64,000 nt of DNA from Desulfoscipio geothermicus (GCA_016841645.1 JAENYS010000001.1:248001-312000), one strand, 5' to 3'. Shown: positions 32,361 to 42,492, counted from the stretch's first letter. A program made the numbers and translations. The notes: generated from the sequence alone by a model not told the origin.

Positions 32361-33776
32361 TTAATATTTAATTAGCTCAACGCCTGTATAATAGTATTGC
32401 AAAATATCCTGGAAACTATAACCCTGGCTCGCCATGCCGGCCGCGCCATACTGTGACATGCCCATCCCGTGCCCCCAACCGCTCCCGTTAAAAGTAACAC
32501 TACTAATCTCTTCTACCCCGGGATCAGTTTGCTTTTGCATTGTAAATAAAGCGCTTTGCAGTCCGAGAACGATGCGCACCCGGTCGGCATTGGCAACAGT
32601 ATACGCTTGCGGGCTACCTTCAATATCAATGCCCTCAATCAATAGTTTTTTAACTCTTTGACCGGAAGCTGTCCACTCCAATTCCTTTAAGTCTGTTATA
32701 ACTGCTAATTCAACAAACTCACAACCATTTATGTAACTTTTTAATTGCCGGTTAATTAATATAACCAGTTCACTGCCGGAATAAGTAACCGACCAGTTAT
32801 AATATTTGCTATTTTTATCATACGGGTCTTCTATGGTTCGGATAAAACCCAGTTTATCATTCCAGACATCTTCGCTGTTTTCAGTGTAACCACCACTGGA
32901 AGAATGAAAAAACGCAGCAACGGGCCGGTCATGGTCAACCAGCACCATACTATTGGTGGCATCAACAGCCATGCCGGTCACAGGGTTTTCCCCATCATAC
33001 CCCTCGTACACCTGGTTGGACTGGTTGTCCAGCACATCAAAGCCGAAACTTGCATAACTGCCCAGTTGAGCAATTAAATAACTACGTGCCACTACCGCTT
33101 GGGCCTTCAGCGCTTCCGCAGGAAATGACGCAGGCATCTCTGCCGGTACTACACCATACAGGTACTGCTCAATAGGTAATTCATTAATCACTGTCAGACC
33201 TTTTTCACCTGGCCTGATCTCAAAATTTTCCCGGTAATGTTTTACCTGCCCGCCCTTTTCCAGGCCAACAATATTTAATTCCCCCCGGGGCAACCGTTTG
33301 ACCCGGCCGTTTTGATCAATAACAGCACAGCTTGCCTGATCTACATCCAAGTAATTAACGTCGCTGCCAACCCCCTGTACCGCCAGACCATCCAAGGAGT
33401 CCTTTTGCAGCAATTTACCACCGCCGGATAATATAGCTCTTACACCGGCATTATAGCTTTCAACTTTAATAGGCCCATTGTATAACCCCACATATTCACT
33501 GTCTCTAAATACCTGGCATAAACCGCCGGTATTTTCCACCACCCAGCATCCTTCTCCTTCCCCGGCAATTACCTGACCTGTATAAAGATTAATTAACTTG
33601 TAATTACCTTGCACAACAAAAGACACCTGCGGCACGTTCTGCATAAGCCCCACCCGTACAGTATGGGGAACCACCTTTACATCACACCAGGCCGGCCCGC
33701 GCGGCCATAAAACAACCATCAATAATACAGCTATAATCCATAAACCGGGACAATATTGTTTATTACCCAGCGTCAT
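32361..33776 (-). CDS. SpoIID/LytB-domain protein
   Basis: A 471-residue exported protein. An N-terminal hydrophobic signal (LWIIAVLLMVVLWPRGPAWC) is followed by about 170 residues of beta-rich sequence and then a SpoIID domain: LPIEQYLYGVVPAEMPASFP, EALKAQAVVARSYLI, and a final NGSGWGHGMGMSQYGAAGMA. SpoIID-type enzymes are lytic transglycosylases that thin the septal wall during engulfment. It is encoded outside a spoIIQ-linked cluster, and its size exceeds Bacillus SpoIID, so it may be a SpoIID-like paralogue. RBS GGGGAGG before the ATG. Confidence 0.85.
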   Translation of the reverse strand: MTLGNKQYCPGLWIIAVLLMVVLWPRGPAWCDVKVVPHTVRVGLMQNVPQVSFVVQGNYKLINLYTGQVIAGEGEGCWVVENTGGLCQVFRDSEYVGLYNGPIKVESYNAGVRAILSGGGKLLQKDSLDGLAVQGVGSDVNYLDVDQASCAVIDQNGRVKRLPRGELNIVGLEKGGQVKHYRENFEIRPGEKGLTVINELPIEQYLYGVVPAEMPASFPAEALKAQAVVARSYLIAQLGSYASFGFDVLDNQSNQVYEGYDGENPVTGMAVDATNSMVLVDHDRPVAAFFHSSSGGYTENSEDVWNDKLGFIRTIEDPYDKNSKYYNWSVTYSGSELVILINRQLKSYINGCEFVELAVITDLKELEWTASGQRVKKLLIEGIDIEGSPQAYTVANADRVRIVLGLQSALFTMQKQTDPGVEEISSVTFNGSGWGHGMGMSQYGAAGMASQGYSFQDILQYYYTGVELIKY

Positions 33777-33902
33777 AAAAAAAGAACCTCCCCCGCATAA
33801 CCATATCGTGGAAAGTTCGACATAAATGAAATTAATCCTGCCGAATCACACAATGTTCATCTTTAAATAGTAAATATAATAATTTTTAGTCATAAGATAT
33901 GC

Positions 33903-34127
33903 TTACCTTCTAAATAGCAAGTTTAACAGCAGGGTTAACACAATACTGACAATAATCATTGTGACTACAGGGAAATAAAAAGTAAAATTGCCTCTCTGCA
34001 CGAATATATCCCCGGGCAATCTACCAAGTCCGGGTATTTTACCCAACACCATCATAAGACCACCGGCAACCACCATAAATAAACCTATGATTAATATTAT
34101 TTTACCCAAACCTGCCAGGGAATTCAT
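33903..34127 (-). CDS. DUF2905 membrane protein
   Basis: A 74-residue protein with two membrane helices around the loop LGKIPGLGRLPGDIFVQRGN, the DUF2905 signature. Its ATG overlaps the queH stop (TAATG). Function unknown; in many Firmicutes it sits next to the ruvAB-queA-tgt block. Confidence 0.88.
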   Translation of the reverse strand: MNSLAGLGKIILIIGLFMVVAGGLMMVLGKIPGLGRLPGDIFVQRGNFTFYFPVVTMIIVSIVLTLLLNLLFRR

Positions 34128-34696
34128 TATGGTTCCCCACCCCCGGCTTTTTTAGTTTTATTTTTATACTGTTTATCATAGCGGTCCCTTTCACTGTATA
34201 TACAACCGCAATACTGCTGCCTGTACATGTTTAGCGAACGAGACATTTCCGTAGCCTCCCGGTAACCTGGTCGAAAATCATCGTAATAAAAGGGAACCCC
34301 CGCCTCTTCACCCATAGCCCTGCCGATTTCAACAATTAAGTTATGTTTTTGAAATGGACTGACCAGCAAAGTAGTGCTGAAAGCATCAAATTCACCGCGC
34401 CGCGCCACCCTGGCCGCCTGCCGCAAGCGCATGGTATAGCAATACCTGCAGCGCACGCTTTCCCGGTGCACAACCTCCCGCAGGTAGCCTTCCAAATCAT
34501 AATCCTCGTTAACAATTACCTTTAAATCTTTATCCCGGGCATAATCAAGCAGGGTTTCTTTTCTTTTCTGCCACTCGGTATAGGGGTGGATATTGGGGTT
34601 ATTAAAATAACCGCACACCTCATGGTTACCGGATCTTAATTTTTCCAGAGGGTAAATGGTACAGGGACCACAACAGGTATGCAATAAAATTTTCAT
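34127..34696 (-). CDS. queH: Epoxyqueuosine reductase QueH
   Basis: A 189-residue protein of the former DUF208 family. The TCCGPCTIYP start, CRYCYTMRLRQA and QQYCGCIYSERD provide the cysteines for the iron-sulfur/iron site. QueH reduces epoxyqueuosine to queuosine in tRNA and replaces QueG. With tgt and queA it completes the last queuosine steps in this operon. Confidence 0.9.
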   Translation of the reverse strand: MKILLHTCCGPCTIYPLEKLRSGNHEVCGYFNNPNIHPYTEWQKRKETLLDYARDKDLKVIVNEDYDLEGYLREVVHRESVRCRYCYTMRLRQAARVARRGEFDAFSTTLLVSPFQKHNLIVEIGRAMGEEAGVPFYYDDFRPGYREATEMSRSLNMYRQQYCGCIYSERDRYDKQYKNKTKKAGGGEP

Positions 34697-34711
34697 GATG
34701 AATCTCCTTTG

Positions 34712-35743
34712 CTACCACAACGTGGGCTGTTTTGGGCCGGGCATTTCCACACCCAGGTGCCGATATGCCGCGGGGGTAGCCACCCGGCCGCGCGGGGTAC
34801 GGGCCAGCAGACCCAACTGCAGCAAAAAGGGCTCATATACATCCTCTACGGTGCCCGCCTCCTCGCCGGTGGCCGCTGCAATGGTTTCCACCCCAACGGG
34901 ACCGCCGGCAAACTTGGTTATCACCGCCATTAATACCCTGCGATCGGCCTGATCCAGTCCCAGCGGGTCTACTTCGAAAAACTCCAGCGCCTCGGCAGCA
35001 ACCACCTGGGTAATTGCCCCGCCGGCCTTTACCTGGGCATAATCGCGCACCCGTTTAAGCAGGCGATTTGCAATGCGGGGAGTACCCCGGGACCGGCGGG
35101 CGATTTCCTCGGCACCGCCGCCATCAATAACTACGTCCAAAATTCTGGCAGCACGGGTGATAATGGTAACAAGGTCGGCGGTGCGGTAATAATCCAGCCT
35201 GCTTATTACACCAAACCGGTCCCGCAGAGGTGAGGTCATTAAACCCGCCCTGGTGGTAGCACCAATCAAGGTAAAGCGAGGCAAATCAATTCTTATGGAA
35301 CGGGCGCCGGGCCCCTTACCAATGATAATATCCAGTGAAAAGTCTTCCATTGCCGGGTACAGTATTTCTTCCACCGTGCGGCTGAGCCGGTGCACCTCAT
35401 CGATGAACAACACATCGCCCTGCTGCAGGTTGGTTAAAATGGCCGCCAAATCTCCGGGACGTTCGATAGCCGGCCCGGAGGTGGTACGAAGGTTTACACC
35501 CAGCTCATTGGATATAATATTAGCCAGCGTAGTTTTACCCAAACCGGGCGGCCCGAATAAAAGCACGTGATCCAGTGTTTCGCCGCGCTGTAGGGCAGCT
35601 TGAATAAATATACCAATAGTCTCTTTAACCTTATCTTGGCCAATATATTCGCTCAGCTTACGCGGCCGCAGGCCGACCTCAATATCCGCGTCCTCTTCCC
35701 TGATGACCGCCGTTATTATTCTATCTTGATTTAAATCCCCCAT
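34712..35743 (-). CDS. ruvB: Holliday junction helicase ATPase RuvB
   Basis: A 343-residue AAA+ motor with Walker [15 protein letters not shown], Walker [15 protein letters not shown], sensor [15 protein letters not shown] and the C-terminal winged helix. It drives branch migration with RuvA. The second ATG (35743) is favoured, since MGDLNQDRI is a usual length; an alternative GTG is two codons upstream. Confidence 0.95.
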   Translation of the reverse strand: MGDLNQDRIITAVIREEDADIEVGLRPRKLSEYIGQDKVKETIGIFIQAALQRGETLDHVLLFGPPGLGKTTLANIISNELGVNLRTTSGPAIERPGDLAAILTNLQQGDVLFIDEVHRLSRTVEEILYPAMEDFSLDIIIGKGPGARSIRIDLPRFTLIGATTRAGLMTSPLRDRFGVISRLDYYRTADLVTIITRAARILDVVIDGGGAEEIARRSRGTPRIANRLLKRVRDYAQVKAGGAITQVVAAEALEFFEVDPLGLDQADRRVLMAVITKFAGGPVGVETIAAATGEEAGTVEDVYEPFLLQLGLLARTPRGRVATPAAYRHLGVEMPGPKQPTLW

Positions 35744-35824
35744 ACACACCCGGGCATTAAACAGCCCGCCTCCCTTAATTTCAATAACTTATGCCCTGTT
35801 TTTTTATCAAAATGTGCTATTGAA

Positions 35825-36445
35825 TTACTTGGATTTATCTAAAATACGCAAGGCCAGCTTAATTAATTCCGCCACACCGGCTCTTTTACCCAACGGTGAA
35901 TCCATCGCCCGCTGCACGGCATCCCGGGCTTCGCCGGCACCATAGCCCAGTGCTAAAAGACCGGCCAGGGCATCATCTAATGTGTCTGCTGCCGCTGCTT
36001 CACCAGGTATTGCCGGCGTTTCCGCAAGTTTGACAGTTAATTTTTTAAATTTATCCTTTAATTCGAGAACTATCCGCTGGGCAATCTTTTTGCCCACCCC
36101 CGGTACTCCGGTAAGTGCCGGCATATCATCCAGCGTTACAGCCTTGGCCAATCCCTGCGGCGTTAAATGGGACAAAACAGCTAAAGCAGCCCGCGGCCCC
36201 ACGCCGTTCACACCTAACAATAACAAAAAAACATTTATTTCGTCGGTACTGAAGAAACCATACAGCTGCAGGTCATCTTCCCGGACGATCAAATGCGTAT
36301 GTAATGATACTTCTTGATTACCCATACCCGACAAATTGGCGGCACATGCGGCAGTCACGTTAACCTTATAGCCCACACCGTGCACATCAAGCACCACTGC
36401 TTCGGCTTCCACGCCGGCTACAGTACCCCTTAAAAACGCAATCAT
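35825..36445 (-). CDS. ruvA: Holliday junction binding protein RuvA
   Basis: A 206-residue protein beginning MIAFLRGTVAGVEAEAVVLD, with the OB-fold domain I, two helix-hairpin-helix motifs (LLLGVNGVGPRAALAVLSHL and MPALTGVPGVGKKIAQRIVL) and a C-terminal domain III. It binds Holliday junctions and recruits RuvB. The ATG at 36445 fits the family; a longer frame adds 12 residues not seen in RuvA. RuvCAB are consecutive. Confidence 0.95.
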   Translation of the reverse strand: MIAFLRGTVAGVEAEAVVLDVHGVGYKVNVTAACAANLSGMGNQEVSLHTHLIVREDDLQLYGFFSTDEINVFLLLLGVNGVGPRAALAVLSHLTPQGLAKAVTLDDMPALTGVPGVGKKIAQRIVLELKDKFKKLTVKLAETPAIPGEAAAADTLDDALAGLLALGYGAGEARDAVQRAMDSPLGKRAGVAELIKLALRILDKSK

Positions 36446-36490
36446 TAAGTGTCGCCCCACCTTATTTATTCTGTAACGCATTAATAATGT

Positions 36491-36976
36491 TTATTTTACA
36501 ATAAAACCACTGTAATTGTTAACATGACAAACAGCAACTGCCAGCGCGTCTGCCACATCATCGGGCCGGGGAACGGCCGGCAAATTGAGTATAATTTTAA
36601 TCATATACTGTACCTGTTGTTTATCAGCCCGGCCACGGCCCACCACAGCCTGTTTCACTTGCAAAGGCGTGTATTCACATACTGCCAGACCTGACTGAGC
36701 GGCTGCCAGTAGTATCACCCCCCGGGCCTGGCTCACAGACATAGCAGTTCTCACGTTACGGTTAAAGAACAACTCTTCCACAGCCAAACATTCGGGACGA
36801 TATTTAACTATTAAGTCTCTTAACTCGTTATATAGTTTATTCAGCCTAAGGTGCGGCGGCATATCCGCCACACTGCGTATACAACCATAGCTCAAAGGGC
36901 TAAAGCTGTTACCGGCATAATCGACAATACCAAAGCCGGTAATGGCAATTCCGGGGTCTACCCCCAAGACACGCAT
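36491..36976 (-). CDS. ruvC: Holliday junction resolvase RuvC
   Basis: A 161-residue RNase H-fold endonuclease beginning [20 protein letters not shown] with the first catalytic Asp, followed by [11 protein letters not shown] with a Glu and a C-terminal [15 protein letters not shown] with acidic ligands. It cuts Holliday junctions formed by recombination. Confidence 0.95.
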   Translation of the reverse strand: MRVLGVDPGIAITGFGIVDYAGNSFSPLSYGCIRSVADMPPHLRLNKLYNELRDLIVKYRPECLAVEELFFNRNVRTAMSVSQARGVILLAAAQSGLAVCEYTPLQVKQAVVGRGRADKQQVQYMIKIILNLPAVPRPDDVADALAVAVCHVNNYSGFIVK

Positions 36977-37048
36977 TAAATCACTCCGTATCTTTATGTT
37001 TAGTAAAATAGTAACACAATGACCGGTTTATCACAATATCAGTTCTAC

Positions 37049-37666
37049 TTAAAAATTGCCATATTCATCATAATTTTCCAGAAAAGCATTGAGCGATTGT
37101 TCATTGGTGAATTCCAATGTGTTTTGGAGATCAAGCTTTTCTTCAACACTCAAACTTGCAAAGCTATTGGCCTTCTTTAGCTTGTTTATAAACGATTCCG
37201 GCAAAAGGTTAATATTTATGTTTGTCTCTAGCCGCAATAATATTTCATCGTGGCCCAGCGGTCCCTGGTAAACAGCCAACTGACCATCATGAATGCCTAA
37301 ATGCCTGTATTCTCTATGCATACCGCATAAACCGTCTATCTGTCTTGTAATAACCACTTCTTCCCCATGAACAGCAACGGTCCATCCATCCTGTTGGGGA
37401 TATTTCATCCTCAGCCGGTTTTCATCCAAACCGATTAAATCACGCTTGGCCGGACCCCTGTAATATACCTCCACATCACCGCAAGCAGTGTATATATTCT
37501 CCTGGCGCACAGTGGTTGTAGACTTGATTAATGGTTCTACCCTGTCACCGGTAAACATAGGCTTCATGGCCGGGTTACTTAATGAGTTTATAGTAAAATA
37601 AACGGCTATAGCAACTAAAAACACTACCACAGCTGCTGATAGCAAACCTAATAATTTTTTTAGCAC
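37049..37666 (-). CDS. BofC C-terminal domain protein
   Basis: A 205-residue exported or membrane-anchored protein with one N-terminal helix (LLGLLSAAVVVFLVAIAVYF), then TACGDVEVYYRGP and a BofC-type domain (WTVAVHGEEVVITRQIDGLC and HLGIHDGQLAVYQGP). BofC controls SpoIVB signalling to sigma-K activation in Bacillus. The last 45 residues are helical. Placed between yebC and ruvC. Confidence 0.8.
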   Translation of the reverse strand: MLKKLLGLLSAAVVVFLVAIAVYFTINSLSNPAMKPMFTGDRVEPLIKSTTTVRQENIYTACGDVEVYYRGPAKRDLIGLDENRLRMKYPQQDGWTVAVHGEEVVITRQIDGLCGMHREYRHLGIHDGQLAVYQGPLGHDEILLRLETNININLLPESFINKLKKANSFASLSVEEKLDLQNTLEFTNEQSLNAFLENYDEYGNF

Positions 37667-37779
37667 GGCAATACTCCTTTGTAAAGTATTAATAGCCCTG
37701 TAAATAATTTAGTATCTAAACTGTTTTGTGTCATACTTGGCTATCTCTTACTAAAAGGATTATTGCCATATTTATACAA

Positions 37780-37812
37780 AAAATAACATAGGTTGCTGTT
37801 ACAGCAACCTAT
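37780..37812 (-). terminator. Terminator overlapping the yebC stop
   Basis: AGGTTGCTGT-t-ACAGCAACCT followed on the minus strand by ATGTTATTTTTTG. The stem includes the yebC stop codon. Confidence 0.7.
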
Positions 37813-38546
37813 TCTTCGTCTACTATATCAAAATTAGCGAAAACCTCCTGCACATCATCATGATCCTCCAGTATATCCATTAGCTTAAGCATTTGCTCCT
37901 GTTGGCTGCCGGTAAGCATCACTGTAGTTTGGGGTACCTTGGTTACTTCAGAATCGCTTATTTTTACCCCTTCCACAGCCAGCGTTTCAGTCACCTGGTC
38001 TAAATTATCCGGCTCAGTGATTATTTCAAAGGTATCGTCTTCCTCCTTGACATCAAACGCCCCCGCGTCAAGGGCAGTAAGCAAAAACTCATCGCTATCC
38101 ACTTTTAAATCAGTCTTATCTACGATCAATACCCCGCGGGTATCAAACATCCAGGAAACACAGCCGGTTTCACCGAGGTTGCCGCCGTATTTGGAGAACA
38201 AATGCCTTAATTCACCGGCGGTACGGTTACGGTTATCTGTCATAATATCCAGCATCACGGCCACTCCCCCGGGGCCGTAACCTTCATAAGTTAATTCTTC
38301 AAAATTGGCACCGCCCAGTTCGCCTGTGCCCCGCTTAATCGCCCGCTGAATGTTATCGTTAGGTATATTTACCTCCTTGGCCTTAGCAATGGCGTTTTTC
38401 AAACGTAAATTAGCTTCCGGATCACCGCCGCCCTGCCTGGCTGCGGCAATGATTTCTTTAGCTATTCTGGTGAAAACTTTTCCCCGCGCCGAATCAACTT
38501 TGGCTTTTTTTCTTTTTATAGTTGACCATTTAGAATGCCCTGACAT
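37809..38546 (-). CDS. yebC: YebC/PmpR-family regulator/translation factor
   Basis: A 245-residue protein beginning MSGHSKWSTIKRKKAKVDSA, with the three-domain YebC pattern including NIPNDNIQRAIKRGTGE and YEGYGPGGVAVMLDI. YebC proteins bind DNA or help ribosomes at proline stretches, depending on subgroup. RBS AAGGAGATGAT. A terminator hairpin overlaps the stop codon. Confidence 0.94.
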   Translation of the reverse strand: MSGHSKWSTIKRKKAKVDSARGKVFTRIAKEIIAAARQGGGDPEANLRLKNAIAKAKEVNIPNDNIQRAIKRGTGELGGANFEELTYEGYGPGGVAVMLDIMTDNRNRTAGELRHLFSKYGGNLGETGCVSWMFDTRGVLIVDKTDLKVDSDEFLLTALDAGAFDVKEEDDTFEIITEPDNLDQVTETLAVEGVKISDSEVTKVPQTTVMLTGSQQEQMLKLMDILEDHDDVQEVFANFDIVDEE

Positions 38547-38589
38547 CTAAATCATCTCCTTATTATAATGCATGTTCGGAAAATGTTTT

Positions 38590-39318
38590 TTATAGCGGAG
38601 GCATAGCCGGCAGTTGTTTTTTATGCATACTCTTCATGGCCAGGTCATCAACTACTGTTTTCACCCGGTCATTAGCCTGTCCGGTCAAAATATATCGATC
38701 CAACTCTTCGTAAGTGATGCCCATTTCTTTCTCATCGGTTTGGCCCTCCCACAAACCGGCGGAAGGTGGTTTATTAATAATGGGGGCGGGAATCTCCAGA
38801 TACTTGGCCATTTCAATAACTTGTTTTTTAACCAGGTTAGCAATAGGCAGTAAGTCCACACCGCCATCTCCGTGTTTGGTAAAGTAACCAACGGTGAGTT
38901 CACTGCGATTGCCGGTGCCCACCACCATGCTTTCCCTTTTGGCTGCATAATAATAGAGTGTTGTCATTCTCAGTCGGGGCTTAATATTAGCAATAGCCAA
39001 ATCTTTTTTACCCGGGTCATAATCTTCACCGGTAAGCAATTTGACCATTTCTGCAAAGGGTTTGTCCAGTTGTACCGTTTTATATTCAATGCCTATTGAT
39101 TTAGCCAGCAATTCAGCATGCTCTGCATCTTCGGGATTACTATAACAGGGCATAATCACACCAAAAGTAGTTTTTGGGCAAACATTCCGGCATAATGCCG
39201 CCGCAACTGCTGAATCAATACCACCGCTCAACCCGATAACAAAACCCTTAACCCCTTTATTTTTAACTTGTTCCAGCAACCAATTCTCAATTTTTTTAGC
39301 CAGGTCGTCAATCAGCAT
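38590..39318 (-). CDS. nadE: NH3-dependent NAD+ synthetase
   Basis: A 242-residue synthetase lacking the glutaminase domain. The ATP-pyrophosphatase P-loop is GLSGGIDSAVAAALC, followed by VGTGNRSELTVGYFTKHGDG and PSAGLWEGQTDEKEMGITYE. It amidates deamido-NAD+. The start at 39318 has a loose GGGGG upstream; six codons earlier an ATG is also in frame. Confidence 0.92.
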   Translation of the reverse strand: MLIDDLAKKIENWLLEQVKNKGVKGFVIGLSGGIDSAVAAALCRNVCPKTTFGVIMPCYSNPEDAEHAELLAKSIGIEYKTVQLDKPFAEMVKLLTGEDYDPGKKDLAIANIKPRLRMTTLYYYAAKRESMVVGTGNRSELTVGYFTKHGDGGVDLLPIANLVKKQVIEMAKYLEIPAPIINKPPSAGLWEGQTDEKEMGITYEELDRYILTGQANDRVKTVVDDLAMKSMHKKQLPAMPPL

Positions 39319-39497
39319 AATAATTTGGACCCCCATTCAAAACCTAAGTACACGCACGAGTTATTTTATCACATTTTTTTTATGTTAGGCAAACAGGTAT
39401 GTGTTGAAGGTCTGGTGCATATATACACCAAAAGGTACTCCCTATTGCCCATAAATATATCATAATCCATCAAGCTGCTCCAATTGAGTATATAAGC

Positions 39498-39526
39498 AAA
39501 AAAAAAGCTCCGTCGAAGGAGCACTT
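39498..39526 (-). terminator. Terminator after the gamma-carbonic anhydrase gene
   Basis: GCTCC-gtcgaa-GGAGC with a nine-base T run on the minus strand. Confidence 0.75.
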
Positions 39527-39603
39527 GAACTATGACTTAACCTTTTTATTTACTAAAAAGAATGCCTCATCTAACTATTTTTAATACCGGTGATAATAAG
39601 CCG

Positions 39604-40149
39604 CTAATCAACCCGGCACTCTTCTAGGGTCACCTGCACCATACCCTTGTGACAACGTGGCGGCAGTGCTATATAGTAGGCAGTGGAGCCATCAAGGGCT
39701 TGCCGTTTTGCGTCATTTATATCAGCGACAGCTTTAGCCGGCGCCCCAAGAACCAGCTTAAAAGGTGGAATAACAGTTTTCTCAACAACCAACGCTCCGG
39801 CACCTATACAGCACCCATCGCCAATGTTAGCATAGTCCATAATAATTGCCCCCATACCCACCAAAACATGTTCCCCAAGAGTGGGTGTATGTAATATAGC
39901 ACCATGCCCGATATGACTCCTTGGCCCAAGTATGGCTTTCTTATCAGGAAATACGTGAATAACGGCGTTTTCTTGAATATTGGAACCGGAACCAATCTCA
40001 ATGGCGCCCCAATCACCCCTTATGCAGGCCCCGGCACCGATATAGCAACCTTTTCCGATAGTTACATCGCCAATAATAGTAGCATCGGGATGCACATAAG
40101 TATCCTTACCAATAGATGGTTTTTTGCCCTCGAACCGGTAAATACCCAT
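39604..40149 (-). CDS. Gamma-carbonic anhydrase-like hexapeptide protein
   Basis: A 181-residue left-handed beta-helix protein with hexapeptide repeats such as ATIIGDVTIGKGCYIGAGAC and HIGHGAILHTPTLGEHVLVG, the histidines typical of the zinc site. It may hydrate CO2 or act as an acyltransferase-like member. ATG 40149 sits eight bases after AAGGAGG; a longer frame upstream has no such site. Terminator at 39498. Confidence 0.88.
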   Translation of the reverse strand: MGIYRFEGKKPSIGKDTYVHPDATIIGDVTIGKGCYIGAGACIRGDWGAIEIGSGSNIQENAVIHVFPDKKAILGPRSHIGHGAILHTPTLGEHVLVGMGAIIMDYANIGDGCCIGAGALVVEKTVIPPFKLVLGAPAKAVADINDAKRQALDGSTAYYIALPPRCHKGMVQVTLEECRVD

Positions 40150-40261
40150 TTCATATACCTCCTTAAAAAATAACATACGACATAACCTTATTTTTAAATA
40201 ACCGTAACCGGTTATCCTCTTTTTCATATTTATAATGCAGTTTTCACCAACCGTGACTTTC

Positions 40262-41047
40262 TTATTTACCTTTAAAGTTAGGCTTGCGTTTTTCTATAAA
40301 GGCCGTGGTACCCTCATAGCGATCCTCGGTAGAAAAGGCAATAGTGGAAGCCAATTTTTCTATTAACAGCCCCGAGTTAATATCGGTGTTGGCACCCATA
40401 TTAATGGTTGCTTTAGCCAAACTGACAGCCATCGGACCTTTAGCCATTATTTTTTTGGCCATTTCTTTGGCGTCCGGAAGCAAATCTTCGGTTTTTTCCA
40501 CTACTTTATTTAACATGCCGATTGCTTTGGCTTCCTGAGCACTGATGACATCGCCTGTGAAAATCAATTCTTTGGCCTTGCCAATACCCACTAACCTTTG
40601 CAGTCTCTGAGTACCACCCGCCCCGGGTATAAGACCCAAGTTTACTTCCGGAAAACCCAGTTTGGAACGACCGGTGGCAATTCTAATATCACAGGCCAGG
40701 CCCAGTTCACATCCGCCGCCCAGAGCAAAGCCGTCAATGGCAGCGATAACGGGCTTATCCAGGTTTTCCACCTCATTAAGAGCTCCCTGAATTAGGACTT
40801 CAAATTCTAATACTTCTCGAGTATCAAAATCCTTTAAAATACGGATATCTGCACCGGATGCAAAGGCTTTACCACCAGTACCGGTGATAATAACCACCCG
40901 CACATCTTTGTCAAGATCGCAATCCCGCATGGCATAGCGTATCTCCTCCCACATAGGAGGGTTCAAGGCATTGCGCACTTCCGGACGGTTTAATGTAATT
41001 AATGCAATATTACCGTCTCTTTCGATCGTTAGATTTTGATATTCCAA
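40262..41047 (-). CDS. Enoyl-CoA hydratase/isomerase (crotonase family)
   Basis: A 261-residue crotonase-fold protein with FASGADIRIL and IDGFALGGGCELGLACDIRI, the oxyanion hole and the first catalytic Glu region, then FPEVNLGLIPGAGGTQRLQR. This matches short-chain 3-hydroxybutyryl-CoA dehydratase-type enzymes. It starts at ATG 41047 after AAGGAAGGGGCC. It stands alone, so the pathway (butyrate-type or fatty acid) is not fixed by context. Confidence 0.9.
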   Translation of the reverse strand: MEYQNLTIERDGNIALITLNRPEVRNALNPPMWEEIRYAMRDCDLDKDVRVVIITGTGGKAFASGADIRILKDFDTREVLEFEVLIQGALNEVENLDKPVIAAIDGFALGGGCELGLACDIRIATGRSKLGFPEVNLGLIPGAGGTQRLQRLVGIGKAKELIFTGDVISAQEAKAIGMLNKVVEKTEDLLPDAKEMAKKIMAKGPMAVSLAKATINMGANTDINSGLLIEKLASTIAFSTEDRYEGTTAFIEKRKPNFKGK

Positions 41048-41344
41048 ATTGGCCCCTTCCTTCGTATTTAATTTACAAAATCAAGTAAGTATATAAATAT
41101 ACTACACAAAACTTATCGATTTGCACAATACATCGGGAATGTTGGTATTATATTCTCAACGGTAAATACGTTTATTGCTTAATGCAATCAGATGCACCGA
41201 GAATACTTCCCCATTTAAATTTCAATTTATCCTCATAGCATTCCTGCATCATCTTAGCTTAATTTAAAGAATAAAACCCCAGGGACAAAAGGCGTGGTTT
41301 AATAGGGAAACTTGTTGAACCATACCCCAAACCGATACGAAAAA
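41048..41344. other. Gene-poor stretch upstream of the crotonase
   Basis: About 300 AT-rich bases. A 26-codon frame at 41172-41252 (minus, MMQECYEDKLKFKWGSILGA) has no ribosome-binding site and is probably a remnant or chance. The promoter of the crotonase gene should lie in the part nearest 41050. Confidence 0.35.
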
Positions 41345-41397
41345 GCAGCAAAAAGGAAGGCATTATCTCAATGGATAGTGCCTTCCTCTTTGCTGCG
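41345..41397 (-). terminator. Terminator after the membrane protein gene
   Basis: A long stem, GCAGCAAA...GAAGGCATTATC with GATAGTGCCTTC...TTTGCTGC, followed on the minus strand by TTTTTCG. Confidence 0.75.
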
Positions 41398-41422
41398 TTA
41401 CATGCCTATGAACTTAACTTAT

Positions 41423-42307
41423 TTATTGTTCATTCATTGCTCTCATAAATCTAATATTAAAGTACAACGCAAATAATGCTAACATAACAAAGCTTCCAAC
41501 TTTTGTAATGAGCGCTGGCAAAGGAATATCAATTCCTGCTGATAGTTGGAAAATAGTCTGTACCAGGAGCATTATGCCAATTATAATACATACCGTTAAC
41601 AACATTTCAAAAAGAACATAGCCCATACCATTCCTCTTTTTCAACAAGTGGAGACATATGAACGCCATTGGGCTAATAATACCCATGTCCAGCACATAGG
41701 TGATTTCAGTGGTATAAACTTCAATTAATGCTAAAGAACGATTATTAAGCAATGCACCTATTATATCTGGAAGCCACGCAACCAATAATGCCGCTCCTGT
41801 TAAAGCTAAAAAAACGTAAATTCCCTTGTATGGCAGCACCTGCGTCATAGATTGTTCCACTTCTTTATAGTTTATCCCGCTCATGGCAACAATCATAGCG
41901 AAAAAGCAGGCCGAAAAAAGTGCAATATATAATAAATGGAGCGAATTATACATCACACCAAATACAATGCTTATAGAATAATAAGCGAATATAGAAATTA
42001 CAGAGGTTAAAAAAAGTCTCTGTTTTAGAGTTTTCTTTTTTATATCAATTATCGTTGCAGCAATTAATAACGGAACTGCTAAAAACAAAATGGTAAAATC
42101 AGAACCGCGAAATATAGGTGCTTTGAAATAAGAATCATGAGCATATATGCCATCTCCATACATTTTAACAATATCTCCATACTGATTTATGACTTCAAAA
42201 GCCTTACCGCCGTTTGTATAGAAAACACCTGTAGCAGTGACTACAATACTCAAAATAATAATCAAAAAAGTTAGGCTGTATAAAGCGCTATCATTTGAGT
42301 TTTTCAT
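41423..42307 (-). CDS. Multi-pass membrane protein of unknown function
   Basis: A 294-residue protein with about eight hydrophobic segments, for example YSLTFLIIILSIVVTATGVF, FTILFLAVPLLIAATII and FFAMIVAMSGINYKEVEQ nearby. A hydrophilic loop with MYGDGIYAHDSYFKAP follows the first helix. No catalytic motif or family recognised. The ATG is four bases after a smaller frame ends, with GGAGGTAGAGC upstream. Confidence 0.7.
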   Translation of the reverse strand: MKNSNDSALYSLTFLIIILSIVVTATGVFYTNGGKAFEVINQYGDIVKMYGDGIYAHDSYFKAPIFRGSDFTILFLAVPLLIAATIIDIKKKTLKQRLFLTSVISIFAYYSISIVFGVMYNSLHLLYIALFSACFFAMIVAMSGINYKEVEQSMTQVLPYKGIYVFLALTGAALLVAWLPDIIGALLNNRSLALIEVYTTEITYVLDMGIISPMAFICLHLLKKRNGMGYVLFEMLLTVCIIIGIMLLVQTIFQLSAGIDIPLPALITKVGSFVMLALFALYFNIRFMRAMNEQ

Positions 42308-42311
42308 CGCT

Positions 42312-42464
42312 CTACCTCCAGGTATTTATAGTATGCCAAAACAACTGCGGCACGATTAAAGCCACCAGCAACCAGATTAGCAAGATATCATAGGACATGC
42401 CAATGTTAGTTATATCTGCAATAAAAAGGATTACCAGAATAAAAAACCAGCCGGCCCTCACCAT
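42312..42464 (-). CDS. Small membrane ORF or 5'-truncated remnant (50 aa)
   Basis: A 50-residue frame with two hydrophobic segments, AGWFFILVILFIADITNIGM and LLIWLLVALIVPQLFW. It is open for 15 more codons upstream but has no ribosome-binding site at ATG 42464. It ends four bases before the membrane protein gene start, suggesting coupled translation, or it is the tail of a gene cut by the neighbouring flavin reductase remnant. Confidence 0.35.
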   Translation of the reverse strand: MVRAGWFFILVILFIADITNIGMSYDILLIWLLVALIVPQLFWHTINTWR

Positions 42465-42492
42465 TGTAAATAGAAAATCCAGCCACTGCCAG